NCBI GenBank assembly: GCA_036389715.1
Contig: DASVWH010000054.1
Span: 1-39,404, forward strand
Reading direction: 5' to 3'
Length of the DNA stretch: 39,404 nt
DNA from: DASVWH01 sp036389715
GTDB taxonomy: Bacteria; Acidobacteriota; Blastocatellia; Pyrinomonadales; Pyrinomonadaceae
The first letter of the stretch is position 1. Each line of letters opens with the position of its first letter. Shown here piece after piece: positions 23,880-31,790 of this stretch. Position numbers and translations under genes: made by a program. The notes beneath the pieces are model-generated. The model ran no database searches, was not told the origin of the DNA, and was given only the letters and a program-made list of their open reading frames with translations.

Positions 23880-25013
23880 TCATCTATCAATTTCCCCGAG
23901 CACGATGTCGAGCGTGCCGATGATGGCAACCACGTCCGCGACGAGGTGGCCGATGCACATCTGGCGCAGCGCCTGCAAATTGATGAGCGAAGGCGGGCGC
24001 ACGCGCACGCGCCAGGGGCTGGCCGTCCCGTCGGCGACGAGGTAACAACCGATCTCGCCCTTCGGCCCTTCAATCGAGTGATAGTAGTCACCGGCCGGGG
24101 GCTTGACGATCTTCGGCACTTTGGCGTTGACGGGACCGTCCGGCAACTTCTCTACAGCCTGCTGCACGATGCGGCGGGATTGCCGCATCTCCTCCAGGCG
24201 CACCAGATAGCGGTCATAAGTGTCGCCATTCTCGCCGAGCGGGATGTCGAAATCCATCTCGCCGTAAGCGGCGTAGGGGCGCGCCTTGCGGATGTCCCAG
24301 GCGACGCCGGAGCCGCGCAGCGCCGGGCCGGAAAGCCCTATCGCAATTGCGTCTTCGGCCGAGATGACGCCGATGCCGACCGTCCGGCTGAGCCAGATGC
24401 GGTTCTCCGAAAGCACAGTCTCGTACTCGTCCAGGCGCTTCGGAAAGTTGTTGACGAACTGGCGGACATCGGCCTCGAAACCGTCGTAAGCGTCGTTTGG
24501 CATCCCGCCGATGCGCCAGGCATGGCAGGTCAGGCGCGCCCCGAACTGCCGCTCGAAAATCTTCAAAATCTCTTCGCGCTCGCGCAAGGCCCAGAGCAGG
24601 ACAGTCACAGCGCCGATGTCCAGGGCGTGCGTGGCGAGCCAGAGAAGATGCGAAGAGATGCGGTTCAGCTCCGTCAGGATCGTGCGCAGGTAATGGGCGC
24701 GCATCGGCACATCGAGCCCCATCATCTGCTCGACCGTCTCGACCCAGACCAGCCCGTTCGAGACGGCCGCGATGTAATCGAGCCGGTCCCAGTAGGGCGC
24801 GATCATCGGATACTGGCGATTCTCCGCGATCTTCTCCATCCCGCGATGGAGGAAGCCGATGTCGCAGTCGAGGTCAATCACGGTCTCGCCGTCGAGCCGC
24901 AGAATCACGCGCAGCACGCCGTGCGTCGAAGGATGCTGCGGCCCCATGTTAAGCACCATCTCGGGGCTGTCGAGCAGCGTTTCCCTGGTTGTCGCTATCT
25001 CTACCTGATGCAT
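23880..25013 (-). CDS. nuoD: NADH-quinone oxidoreductase subunit D
   Basis: NuoD is the 49-kDa subunit that forms the quinone-reduction site with NuoB. The 377-aa protein carries LNMGPQHPSTHGVLRVILRLDGE near residues 20-42, with the quinone-site His in STHG, CDIGFLHRGMEKI near 47, and APYWDRLDYIAAVSNGL with the conserved Tyr near 70. The C-terminal half has SGPALRGSGVAWDIRK and ends in DVVAIIGTLDIVLGEIDR. The start is ATG at 25013 (MHQVEIAT); the longer frame begins with TTG at 25055 and adds a non-conserved Cys-rich stretch. An 83-aa ORF lies upstream and the AllA-like gene downstream. Confidence 0.96.
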   Translation of the reverse strand: MHQVEIATTRETLLDSPEMVLNMGPQHPSTHGVLRVILRLDGETVIDLDCDIGFLHRGMEKIAENRQYPMIAPYWDRLDYIAAVSNGLVWVETVEQMMGLDVPMRAHYLRTILTELNRISSHLLWLATHALDIGAVTVLLWALREREEILKIFERQFGARLTCHAWRIGGMPNDAYDGFEADVRQFVNNFPKRLDEYETVLSENRIWLSRTVGIGVISAEDAIAIGLSGPALRGSGVAWDIRKARPYAAYGEMDFDIPLGENGDTYDRYLVRLEEMRQSRRIVQQAVEKLPDGPVNAKVPKIVKPPAGDYYHSIEGPKGEIGCYLVADGTASPWRVRVRPPSLINLQALRQMCIGHLVADVVAIIGTLDIVLGEIDR

Positions 25014-25079
25014 AAAGGCAAGCTGGAAGCCGAAGCAAGAGCAAGCAATGACCAAATGATTAAATTCCTCGTCCTTGCT

Positions 25080-25331
25080 CTACTTCCCTCCTTCGTTCTG
25101 TTTATAGCAGCCCGAGACGCTGTTGCCTTCGAGCACGAGCCCGATTTCGGCGGCCTCGCCGGTCTGCTTCCGGGCCAGGAGCCGGTGAATGATGGCCTGC
25201 GCCGCGCTCGACTTATTCCAGACATTGCGCGGCGACATCGTCTCCGTCACGGCAAAGCCTGCCGCCTCCGCGGCCTCCCGCGAGTCGAACACCTTCGCCT
25301 GATAATGCGCCGCCAGCTCTTTCGGACTCAT
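25080..25331 (-). CDS. Hypothetical 83-aa protein between nuoC and nuoD
   Basis: I do not recognise this protein. It is soluble, with no signal peptide or membrane helix, and mixed alpha/beta composition (MSPKELAAHYQAKVFDSREA, then AAQAIIHRLLARKQTG). One Cys lies near the C-terminus (SGCYKQNEGGK). Its place between nuoC and nuoD and its codirectional setting after repeat R7 suggest it is translated with complex I. It might be an assembly or accessory factor, but nothing in the sequence shows this. A spurious ORF is less likely because the antisense frame of this short stretch gives no better protein and the start ATG is clean. Confidence 0.55.
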   Translation of the reverse strand: MSPKELAAHYQAKVFDSREAAEAAGFAVTETMSPRNVWNKSSAAQAIIHRLLARKQTGEAAEIGLVLEGNSVSGCYKQNEGGK

Positions 25332-25335
25332 AATC

Positions 25336-25402
25336 GGTTTTCAGTTTTCAGTTTTCAGTAAAAGCAAGAGGGTCTTTGCTTAAAACTGAAAACTGAAAAC
25401 TG
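25336..25402. repeat. Heptad inverted-repeat element R7 (AGTTTTC type), nuoC to 83-aa ORF
   Basis: The left arm 25336-25356 is GGTTTTC, AGTTTTC, AGTTTTC. The right arm 25382-25402 is AAAACTG three times. The core (25357-25381) is the shortest of the type: AGTAAAAGCAAG to TTTGCTT, an AAGCAA/TTGCTT hairpin. It ends 1 nt before the nuoC stop codon. Confidence 0.92.
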
Positions 25403-25403
25403 T

Positions 25404-26561
25404 TCACTTATCTTTCGGCATTACTTCCTTGCCGCCGCGGAAGATTTCGCGGACGCGGCGTTCGGCCGGAACGGAGAGGCCGTCGAGGCCGTAGTTACGG
25501 CGCTGCTCGACCTGTTCCTTGAGCACGTCCGTAAACTCCGGCAGGTGCTCCGTGGTCCAGGTGTTCTCCATAAATTCCAGCGGGTATTCTTTCCTCATCG
25601 GATGCCCGGTCCAGTCGGGCGGCAGCAGGAGCCGCCGCAGGTCCGGATGATTCCTGAACGGCACGCCGAAGAGATCGAAGACTTCCCGCTCCAGCCAGTT
25701 GGCGGTGGGCCAGACGGACGTGACGCTCTCCACCCCGTCGGCCTCGTTTGTCGCCACCTTCAGGCGCACGCGCTCGTTGGCGCTGATGGAATAGAGGTTA
25801 TAGACGATGTCGAAGGGCGCCGCGGCGCGGTCAGGGAAATGCACGCACGTCAGGTCCGAGAGAAAATCGAAGGGCGTCCCGGCATCACGCTTGAGCAGGT
25901 CGCAGACCTCGACGATTCGCGCGCCCTCTATGCGGACAGAGAGCTGGCCGATGAATTCGGAGGCTTCGAGCACCGCCTTGTCGAAGCGCTCGCGCAGCAT
26001 TTGCACCAGCGGGTGATTCGCCGCATCCGTCGGCTTCGGCCCTTCTTCCTTCTTCTTGACGGGGGCTTTGGGCGGCGCGGCGGCGCCGGGCTGGGCGGGC
26101 GCTGGCTTTTCACCCGCGGCCTGCTTCGCAGCACTGGCGCGGGCTTTCGCCTCGGCTATCTTGGCGGCCTTTTCGAGGTCCGACTGGCCCGGACTCAAGA
26201 CCGGATTGGCGGCCGGGGGCGACGAGCCGCCGGGCGGTTCCGCGCGGGGCGCAAGACTCTCGGCTGGCTCTGCCGGGACGGCTGAAGGCTCTGTCGTCGC
26301 AGCCGGGACGGTCGTCCCGCTGGTCGAGCTTCCAGAAGGAGCTTTGCCGGTCAGGGCCGCCTGGCTTTCCGGCGTCGGGGGCGGCTCAGCACCGGCTTTC
26401 GGCGGCGGCGGGAGGCTGCCCGCGTCCCTTATCTCGGAGCCGGGGCTGGGGCTTTTATCGTCAAGGCGCGGGGGCGACGCCACGCGCGATTCGTCGGCGG
26501 ATTCCGGTGCTGGAGGCTCCGAGGATTGAGGAATATCTGTTGGTTTGGTCTCGTCTGCCAT
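25404..26561 (-). CDS. nuoC: NADH-quinone oxidoreductase subunit C with Pro/Ala-rich N-terminal extension
   Basis: NuoC is the 30-kDa subunit linking the peripheral arm of complex I. The family domain occupies residues about 185-385, with FDFLSDLTCVHF, WPTANWLEREVFDLFGVPFRNHPDLRRLLLPPDWTGHPMRKEYPL (near 297-340) as the diagnostic segment. The first 180 residues are a low-complexity extension rich in Pro, Ala, Ser and Glu, then a Lys/Ala-rich helix-like stretch (KAAKIAEAKARASAAKQA) just before the domain. The whole frame is open from the ATG at 26561 and has its own promoter at 26678-26707. The extension could be a flexible tether; its function is unknown. Confidence 0.94.
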   Translation of the reverse strand: MADETKPTDIPQSSEPPAPESADESRVASPPRLDDKSPSPGSEIRDAGSLPPPPKAGAEPPPTPESQAALTGKAPSGSSTSGTTVPAATTEPSAVPAEPAESLAPRAEPPGGSSPPAANPVLSPGQSDLEKAAKIAEAKARASAAKQAAGEKPAPAQPGAAAPPKAPVKKKEEGPKPTDAANHPLVQMLRERFDKAVLEASEFIGQLSVRIEGARIVEVCDLLKRDAGTPFDFLSDLTCVHFPDRAAAPFDIVYNLYSISANERVRLKVATNEADGVESVTSVWPTANWLEREVFDLFGVPFRNHPDLRRLLLPPDWTGHPMRKEYPLEFMENTWTTEHLPEFTDVLKEQVEQRRNYGLDGLSVPAERRVREIFRGGKEVMPKDK

Positions 26562-26677
26562 CTAGTCTCGAAGCTACACCCTGACTGGAATCAGGCTCCC
26601 GTTGGAGAGAACCGGAGCGCCAAACAAAGACTGCGCGCGTGTGTTAATGCAAGAGTACGAAAAGGACGGACCCCTGC

Positions 26678-26707
26678 TTTGTAGCACGCAGTTTGAGATA
26701 TTGTCAA
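26678..26707 (-). promoter_or_regulatory. Promoter for nuoC-N
   Basis: On the minus strand TTGACA (26702-26707, perfect) and TACAAA (26678-26683, 4 of 6) are separated by 18 nt. They lie about 117 nt upstream of the nuoC ATG. This gives nuoC-N a start separate from nuoAB. Confidence 0.65.
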
Positions 26708-26764
26708 TAAAGTGTTCAGGGAAAGTCACGGAGGGGCTAGACAGGGCTCAAATGCCCGTCAAAC

Positions 26765-26794
26765 TTGACCTTGCGCGGTCCTTTACCGTATCAT
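26765..26794 (+). promoter_or_regulatory. Promoter for rpmE
   Basis: TTGACC (26765-26770) and TATCAT (26789-26794) are separated by 18 nt on the plus strand, about 57 nt upstream of the rpmE ATG. It is divergent from the nuoC promoter. Confidence 0.65.
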
Positions 26795-26850
26795 AGGTTG
26801 TTTCGAGAAGGGTCGAAATTGTTATCTATAGACGAGGGAGCAAGAGGAAT

Positions 26851-27084
26851 ATGAAGCAAGGAATTCATCCCGAATATCAAGACATACAGGTGCAATGCGC
26901 CTGCGGCAATCGTTTCACGACGCGCTCGACGCGCAAGGAAGAACTGCACGTCGAAATCTGCTCGGAGTGCCATCCGTTCTTCACCGGCAAGCAGAAGCTG
27001 GTGGACACGGCCGGGCGCGTGGACCGCTTCAACAAGCGGTACGGCAAGAAGCAGCCGGAAGCCGAAACCACCCCGGCCCAATAA
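26851..27084 (+). CDS. rpmE: 50S ribosomal protein bL31 (zinc-binding type)
   Basis: bL31 bridges the ribosomal subunits. The 77-aa protein has the N-terminal family start MKQGIHPEYQ. Four zinc ligands are present: C16, C18, C37 and C40, so this is the C+ (zinc-containing) form. TGKQKLVDTAGRVDRFNKRYG near residues 46-66 is the family signature. The ATG follows GAGGGAGCAAGAGGAAT, a good ribosome-binding region. With DUF1385 and prfA downstream it forms a gene order seen in many bacteria. Confidence 0.97.
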   Translation: MKQGIHPEYQDIQVQCACGNRFTTRSTRKEELHVEICSECHPFFTGKQKLVDTAGRVDRFNKRYGKKQPEAETTPAQ

Positions 27085-27289
27085 TTAAGCTGCGGACAAC
27101 CCGCAAGAGCCTGACCCGGATGCTTTTACAGGTGCTTTCCAGACAACATTAGCCCCGCATTACTCTGCGCCGACACTTTAAAGTTTCGCCGGTCGTTTTC
27201 GTGTATCATGAGGAGGCACGCACGGCCCGGAAACTTAAAAGGTCGGCGCTGCTCCTTTTTAGCCGCTTCTCCCGGAAGGAAAATTTATC

Positions 27290-28501
27290 GTGAGTACCAG
27301 CGAAAGAGATTTGATCGTCGGCGGACAGGCCGTTATCGAAGGCGTCATGATGCGCACTCCGAACGCCTATGCCATCGCCGTCCGCAAGGCCGACGGCTCG
27401 ATTGTCAATACGGCCGCGCGGCTGCCCAAGTGGAGCGACAAGTATCCCATCCTGAAGCTGCCCATCCTGCGCGGCGGCGCGGTGCTCGTCCAATCCATGG
27501 GGCTCGGCATCAAGGCGCTGAACTTTTCCGCTAACGAAGCCTTCGCCGATACCGAAGAGGCCGAGGCCAAGGAAGTGGCCGTCGCCCTGACGCCCGCCGT
27601 CATCGAGGGCGAGGGAGACTTCGCGGGCATCACGGGCGCAATGCCCGGACTGATTCCCATCCCGACGCAGAAGCGCGCCAGGGATGAGATGAAGAAGGGC
27701 GGGACGGCCGCCGCCGCGGGCTCGATCATCTTCGCGCTCTTCTTCAACGTCCTGCTCTTCATCGTCGCGCCGCTGCTCCTGACCAACGCGCTCTTCATAG
27801 CGGCTGGCTGGGCCACCGTTCCGCCCCCGGCGGACGCCACCGCCGCGACACAAGCTCAGAGCGGCACGAACACCGCGTCCGGCGAAGCGGCTCAAAGCAC
27901 TGCTCCGGCCGCGAGCGATGCCTGGTACAAGCGCGCCTGGAAGAGCGCCGGTGCTTATCTTCATCCGGTCAGGCCGACCGTCGGCTTTAACCTGATAGAC
28001 GGCGCGATTCGGATGTCTTTCTTCATCATCATGATCTTCAGCTTCTCGCTAATCAAAGACATCCGGCGCGTCTTCGAGTATCACGGCGCGGAGCACAAGA
28101 CGGTCTTCAACTGGGAGGCGGGACTGCCGTTGACGGTCGAGAACGCGCGCATTCAACCGCGCCAGCACCCGCGCTGCGGGACGAGCTTCCTGATGGTCGT
28201 GATGCTGGTCTCAATCGTGCTCTTTTCCATCATCAAGTTCGATTCGCTGGCCTACAACATGCTGGTGCGAATCGCCCTGATTCCGCTCGTCGCCGGGCTC
28301 TCTTACGAAATCATCCGGGTCTCGGCCAAGAAGGAGAGCGGCTTTATCTTCAAGATGATTACGCTGCCCGGCGTCTGGCTCCAGAACATCACGACCAAGG
28401 AGCCCGACGACCGGCAGCTCGAAGTCGCCATCGAAGCTCTCAAGGAATCTCTCAAGCTCGAACCGCAGCCCGAACTGGCTGAAGCAACCCCGCTCGCCTG
28501 A
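27290..28501 (+). CDS. DUF1385 membrane protein (YqhQ-like)
   Basis: This 403-aa protein belongs to DUF1385, whose function is not established. The N-terminal GGQAVIEGVMMRTPNAYAIAVR (residues 11-32) and the central FEYHGAEHKTVFNWEAG (near 264-280) with ARIQPRQHPRCGTSFL are the family signatures. Membrane helices lie near 143-170, 240-260 and 300-345. An Ala/Thr/Ser-rich linker (about 182-210) follows the first pair. The start is GTG at 27290, after a strong GGAAGGAAAA region. It lies between rpmE and prfA, the usual position in many genomes. Confidence 0.88.
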   Translation: MSTSERDLIVGGQAVIEGVMMRTPNAYAIAVRKADGSIVNTAARLPKWSDKYPILKLPILRGGAVLVQSMGLGIKALNFSANEAFADTEEAEAKEVAVALTPAVIEGEGDFAGITGAMPGLIPIPTQKRARDEMKKGGTAAAAGSIIFALFFNVLLFIVAPLLLTNALFIAAGWATVPPPADATAATQAQSGTNTASGEAAQSTAPAASDAWYKRAWKSAGAYLHPVRPTVGFNLIDGAIRMSFFIIMIFSFSLIKDIRRVFEYHGAEHKTVFNWEAGLPLTVENARIQPRQHPRCGTSFLMVVMLVSIVLFSIIKFDSLAYNMLVRIALIPLVAGLSYEIIRVSAKKESGFIFKMITLPGVWLQNITTKEPDDRQLEVAIEALKESLKLEPQPELAEATPLA

Positions 28502-28525
28502 TCTTTGCCGCGAAGGGAGGCCGCA

Positions 28526-29095
28526 ATGAGCGCGACAACTCAAACGCTGACGGCGGAAGAACTCTTCATGATGCGGGACGACGGCTTTCGCTATGACCTG
28601 GTGAAAGGAGAGCTGCGTCAGATGCCCCTCGCGGGCAGCGAACAGGGAGCGATTATCGCAAGGCTGACGGGCGCGATGGGACAGCACGTCGAAGCCAATG
28701 ATCTAGGCGAGGTGTTCGGCGCGGAGACCGGCTTTAAGCTGGCGACGAATCCTGACACGGTGCGTGCGCCCGACATCGCTTTCATCGCCGATGAACGTAT
28801 TCCGGCGACCGGCATTCCGAAGGCGTTCTGGCCCGGCCCGCCGGACCTCGCCGTAGAGGTCGTCAGTCCAGGCGATTCGTTCGATGAGGTGGAAGAAAAG
28901 ATAAACGATTACCTCTCGGCGGGCGTTAGCGCAGTCTGGATAGTGAGTCCGAAGCGCCGGACCGTCATCATCTATCGCGCGAATGCGGAAGCGCAAACGC
29001 TGTCGGAAAGCGACACGCTCGACGCAGGGGATGTGATTCCCGGCTTCCGCTACAACGTCGCCGGAATCTTTACCAGACGACGCGGCCAACAGTAA
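28526..29095 (+). CDS. Uma2 family (DUF820) PD-(D/E)XK endonuclease-like protein
   Basis: This 189-aa protein has the Uma2/DUF820 restriction-endonuclease-like fold. It shows LTAEELFMMRDDGFRYDLVKGELRQM at the N-terminus with the conserved Glu of KGEL, VRAPDIAFI (catalytic-type Asp) near residue 76, PDLAVEVVSPGDS (Glu) near 107 and a Lys in EEKINDYLSAGVSAVWIVSP. These make up the PD-(D/E)XK pattern. The start is ATG at 28526 after AAGGGAGG; the longer frame begins at a TTG. Such genes are often lineage-expanded and of unknown role. Its insertion between DUF1385 and prfA is not part of the usual gene order. Confidence 0.85.
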   Translation: MSATTQTLTAEELFMMRDDGFRYDLVKGELRQMPLAGSEQGAIIARLTGAMGQHVEANDLGEVFGAETGFKLATNPDTVRAPDIAFIADERIPATGIPKAFWPGPPDLAVEVVSPGDSFDEVEEKINDYLSAGVSAVWIVSPKRRTVIIYRANAEAQTLSESDTLDAGDVIPGFRYNVAGIFTRRRGQQ

Positions 29096-29110
29096 GGCCG
29101 CAGCATAATT

Positions 29111-30187
29111 ATGTTAGACAAACTAGAACAGATCGCAACCCGCTACGAAGAACTGGCGCAGGAGATGTCCGCGCCCGAGCTGCTCTCGGACCAGGCGGCT
29201 TATACCAAAGCCGCGAGGCAGCATCGCAGTCTCGGCGAGATAGTGGAAAAGTATCGCGAGTGGAAATCGCTGCACGAGGAGTTGGAGGGGGCGCGCGAGA
29301 TGCTCGCGACCGCCGAGGACGAGGAGATGCGCGAGCTGGCACACGCCGAGATAGAGTCGCTCCAACCCCGCGTCGAGAAATGCGAGCAGGACCTCAAGCT
29401 GATCCTCGTCCCTTCCGACCCGAACGACGAGAAGAACGTGATTCTGGAAATCCGTGCCGGGACGGGCGGCGACGAAGCGACTCTCTTTGCCGCCGAGATG
29501 CTGCGGATGTACCAGCGTTACTCCGAGCGTCAGGGCTGGCGGATGGAGATACTGGAGGCATCGGATTCCGGCGTCGGCGGCATCAAGGAGGCCATCGCTC
29601 TGATTGAAGGCGACAGAGTCTTTTCCAGGCTCAAGCACGAGTCGGGCGTGCACCGCGTCCAGCGCGTCCCGCAGACTGAGACGAGCGGGCGCATACACAC
29701 CTCCGCGATCACGGTCGCCGTCCTCCCGGAAGCCGAAGAGGTTGACGTTAAGATTGACCCTAAAGACCTGCGGATAGACACTTTCTGCTCTTCAGGGCCG
29801 GGCGGCCAGTCCGTCAACACGACCTATTCCGCGGTCCGCATCACGCATCTGCCGACCAACACCGTCGTCTCCATGCAGGACGAGAAATCGCAGATCAAGA
29901 ACCGCGAAAAGGCCATGCGGGTGCTGCGCGCGCGGCTTCAGGAACTGGAGGAGCAGAAGCAGCACGAGGCAGTCGCCAGCGAGCGCCGCGCGATGGTCGG
30001 CAGCGGCGACCGCTCCGAGAAGATACGCACCTACAACTTCAAGGAGAACCGCGTCTCGGACCACCGCATCGGGCTCACCGTCCATCAACTGAATCTCGTC
30101 ATGGAAGGCGCGCTCGATGAGATCATCAATGCCCTCGTCAACCACTATCAGGCCGAGAAGCTAAAGGCCGAGGCCGTCGCAGCGTAG
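29111..30187 (+). CDS. prfA: Peptide chain release factor 1
   Basis: RF1 ends translation at UAA and UAG. The 358-aa protein carries the codon-reading PxT motif as PQT (187-189) in RVQRVPQTETSGRIHTSA. The catalytic GGQ motif is at 231-233 in SSGPGGQSVNTTYSAVRITHLPT, where it enters the peptidyl-transferase centre and its Gln is methylated by PrmC. RAGTGGDEATLFAAEMLRMY near 116-135 is also typical. No prmC is next to it. The ATG at 29111 begins 15 nt after the Uma2 stop. Repeat element R8 follows the stop codon. Confidence 0.97.
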   Translation: MLDKLEQIATRYEELAQEMSAPELLSDQAAYTKAARQHRSLGEIVEKYREWKSLHEELEGAREMLATAEDEEMRELAHAEIESLQPRVEKCEQDLKLILVPSDPNDEKNVILEIRAGTGGDEATLFAAEMLRMYQRYSERQGWRMEILEASDSGVGGIKEAIALIEGDRVFSRLKHESGVHRVQRVPQTETSGRIHTSAITVAVLPEAEEVDVKIDPKDLRIDTFCSSGPGGQSVNTTYSAVRITHLPTNTVVSMQDEKSQIKNREKAMRVLRARLQELEEQKQHEAVASERRAMVGSGDRSEKIRTYNFKENRVSDHRIGLTVHQLNLVMEGALDEIINALVNHYQAEKLKAEAVAA

Positions 30188-30194
30188 AAAGAAA

Positions 30195-30261
30195 GTAATG
30201 AGTGATGAGTAATGAGTGATGAGACGAACGCTGTTACTCATCACTCATTACTCATCACTTT
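30195..30261. repeat. Heptad inverted-repeat element R8 (GTGATGA type), prfA-phosphatase
   Basis: The left arm 30195-30222 is GTAATGA, GTGATGA, GTAATGA, GTGATGA. The right arm 30234-30261 is TTACTCA, TCACTCA, TTACTCA, TCACTTT. A 22-bp stretch is perfectly complementary between the arms, with a short loop near 30225-30235. There is no separate core, unlike the AGTTTTC type. Confidence 0.93.
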
Positions 30262-30279
30262 ATTACTATCACTGTTTTT

Positions 30280-30909
30280 ATGGATACCACAAGCGTCTCG
30301 CTCATCCGGCACGGCCAATCGCAGGGGAACGCGCAGGGGCGCTTCGGCGGACACACTCCGACGCCGCTCAGCCAGCGCGGACGACGCCAGGCCGAAGCGA
30401 CGGCCGGGGCGCTCGCAGCGGAAAACTACGATGCCATCTACTCTTCTGATCTCCCGCGCGCGGTCGAGACGGCCATGCCGCTGGCGCGGTTGACGGGCCT
30501 GGACGTGGAGCAGGCCGAGGCTTTTCGTGAGCGCAGCGTCGGCGTGATGGAGGGCTTAACGTTCGAGGAGTCGGCCGCGCAGCACCCGGAGCAATATGCC
30601 GCGCTGCTGCGGCGCGATTTCGAGCACGTGCTGCTCGGCGGCGAGAGCTACCGGCAGATGCTTGACCGCGCTTCGCACAGGCTCGACGAAGTAGTCGAAC
30701 AGCACAGGGGCGGGCGCGTCGCCCTCTTTTCACACACGGGCACGATCTGCATTCTCTCGCTGCACCTGATGGGCGCGCTCGATGCGCCGGAGCTGCGCCC
30801 GGTCTGGCTGGCGACCTCCAACTGCGGTATCAATCGCTTTGAGATTCGCTCCGACGGCTTCATACGCGTCCTCGCCCTCAACGACACGCGCCATCTCTCC
30901 GGGCTCTAG
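30280..30909 (+). CDS. Histidine phosphatase (phosphoglycerate mutase-like) family protein
   Basis: This 209-aa protein has the RHG motif (SLIRHGQSQGNAQGRFGGHTPTPLSQRG), with the phospho-acceptor His at residue 11. Further conserved positions are SSDLPRAVETA (Arg) near 56, a Glu in FRERSVGVMEGL near 82-93 and a second His in LFSHTGTI near 150. The family removes or moves phosphate groups from many small molecules, and the substrate cannot be told from sequence. Members near cobalamin genes act as alpha-ribazole phosphatase (CobC), but no such context is here. A strong bidirectional terminator lies downstream. Confidence 0.87.
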   Translation: MDTTSVSLIRHGQSQGNAQGRFGGHTPTPLSQRGRRQAEATAGALAAENYDAIYSSDLPRAVETAMPLARLTGLDVEQAEAFRERSVGVMEGLTFEESAAQHPEQYAALLRRDFEHVLLGGESYRQMLDRASHRLDEVVEQHRGGRVALFSHTGTICILSLHLMGALDAPELRPVWLATSNCGINRFEIRSDGFIRVLALNDTRHLSGL

Positions 30910-30955
30910 AGCGAAACCAGGCGGCCGACGCACCCGGCCCAGGGCTTAGCACTGC

Positions 30956-30994
30956 GAAAAGAGGCCGCCCCGGCAAGAGAGGCGGCCTCTTTTC
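30956..30994. terminator. Bidirectional terminator between the phosphatase gene and nuoB
   Basis: GAAAAGAGGCCGCC (30956-30969) and GGCGGCCTCTTTTC (30981-30994) form a perfect 14-bp stem with an 11-nt loop. A-rich and T-rich ends let it work on both strands. It separates convergent genes. Confidence 0.88.
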
Positions 30995-31043
30995 ATCGCT
31001 ATCTGAATCAGAGACAGTTGAAATCGTGTGCGGGCGCGTGGGC

Positions 31044-31697
31044 TTATGCCTGTCGCTGCGCGGTGGCCGCCGCGACGACCTCCATCCCTTCCCTGTCGGC
31101 GGGCGAAATCTCCTGCAACTCTTCCTCTGCGTCGAACTGGCGGAGGCGGCGCGCCGTCCCATCGGACTCGAAGATATAGGTCGAGGGGGCTTCGCGCATG
31201 ATGATGTCCTGGAGTCGCATCAGGCCGTAGAGCAGGGCTTCGGGGCGCGGCGGGCAACCGGGGATGTAAACATCTACCGGGATGACGCGGTCAACGCCCT
31301 GCATCGTCGAGTAGGAATCGAAGGGCCCGCCGGTCGAAGCGCAAGCGCCCATCGCGATGACCCACTTGGGCTCGGGCATCTGGTCGTAGACGCGGCGAAC
31401 CACCGGCCCCATCTTGAGCGTCACCGTCCCGGCGATAATCACCAGGTCGCTTTGACGCGGGCTCGGGCGAAAGACGCCCGCGCCGAAGCGGTCTATGTCG
31501 AAGCGCCCCGCACCGCACGCTATCATCTCGATAGCACAGCAGGCGAGCCCGAACGTCATCGGCCAGAGCGCCGACTTGCGCGCCCAGTTGACCACCGGCG
31601 CGGCCAGGTCCATCGCCTTCGCACCGACACTTCGACGCACGGAGTTAATCATCGAATCAACCGTCGTCAGGACAAATCCTTCTTGATGTTCAGCCAT
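31044..31697 (-). CDS. nuoB: NADH-quinone oxidoreductase subunit B
   Basis: NuoB holds the last iron-sulfur cluster, N2, which reduces quinone. The 217-aa protein has the four ligands C53 and C54 (GLACCAIEMIACG), C119 (GACASTGG) and C148 (IPGCPPRPEALL). RFGAGVFRPSPRQSDLVIIAG near 70-90 is also family-specific. The C-terminus is extended by about 35 Glu/Ala-rich residues. The gene pairs with nuoA through repeat R9. The rest of the nuo cluster resumes 4.5 kb away, past a plus-strand cassette. Confidence 0.96.
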   Translation of the reverse strand: MAEHQEGFVLTTVDSMINSVRRSVGAKAMDLAAPVVNWARKSALWPMTFGLACCAIEMIACGAGRFDIDRFGAGVFRPSPRQSDLVIIAGTVTLKMGPVVRRVYDQMPEPKWVIAMGACASTGGPFDSYSTMQGVDRVIPVDVYIPGCPPRPEALLYGLMRLQDIIMREAPSTYIFESDGTARRLRQFDAEEELQEISPADREGMEVVAAATAQRQA

Positions 31698-31701
31698 ACA
31701 C

Positions 31702-31788
31702 AGTTTTCAGTTTTGAGTTTTCAGTTTTCAGTAAAAGCAGGCGGCTCTTTGTCCTGGCTTAAAACTGAAAACCGAAAATCGAAAACTC
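31702..31788. repeat. Heptad inverted-repeat element R9 (AGTTTTC type), nuoA-nuoB
   Basis: The left arm 31702-31729 is AGTTTTC, AGTTTTG, AGTTTTC, AGTTTTC. The right arm 31761-31788 is AAAACTG, AAAACCG, AAAATCG, AAAACTC. The core AGTAAAAGC to CTGGCTT resembles R3. It ends 2 nt before the nuoA stop codon. Confidence 0.92.
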
Positions 31789-31790
31789 CC

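Noticed and set aside
26602..26796. 64-aa ORF between nuoC and rpmE
   Set aside because: It overlaps two good divergent promoters and has no recognisable features.
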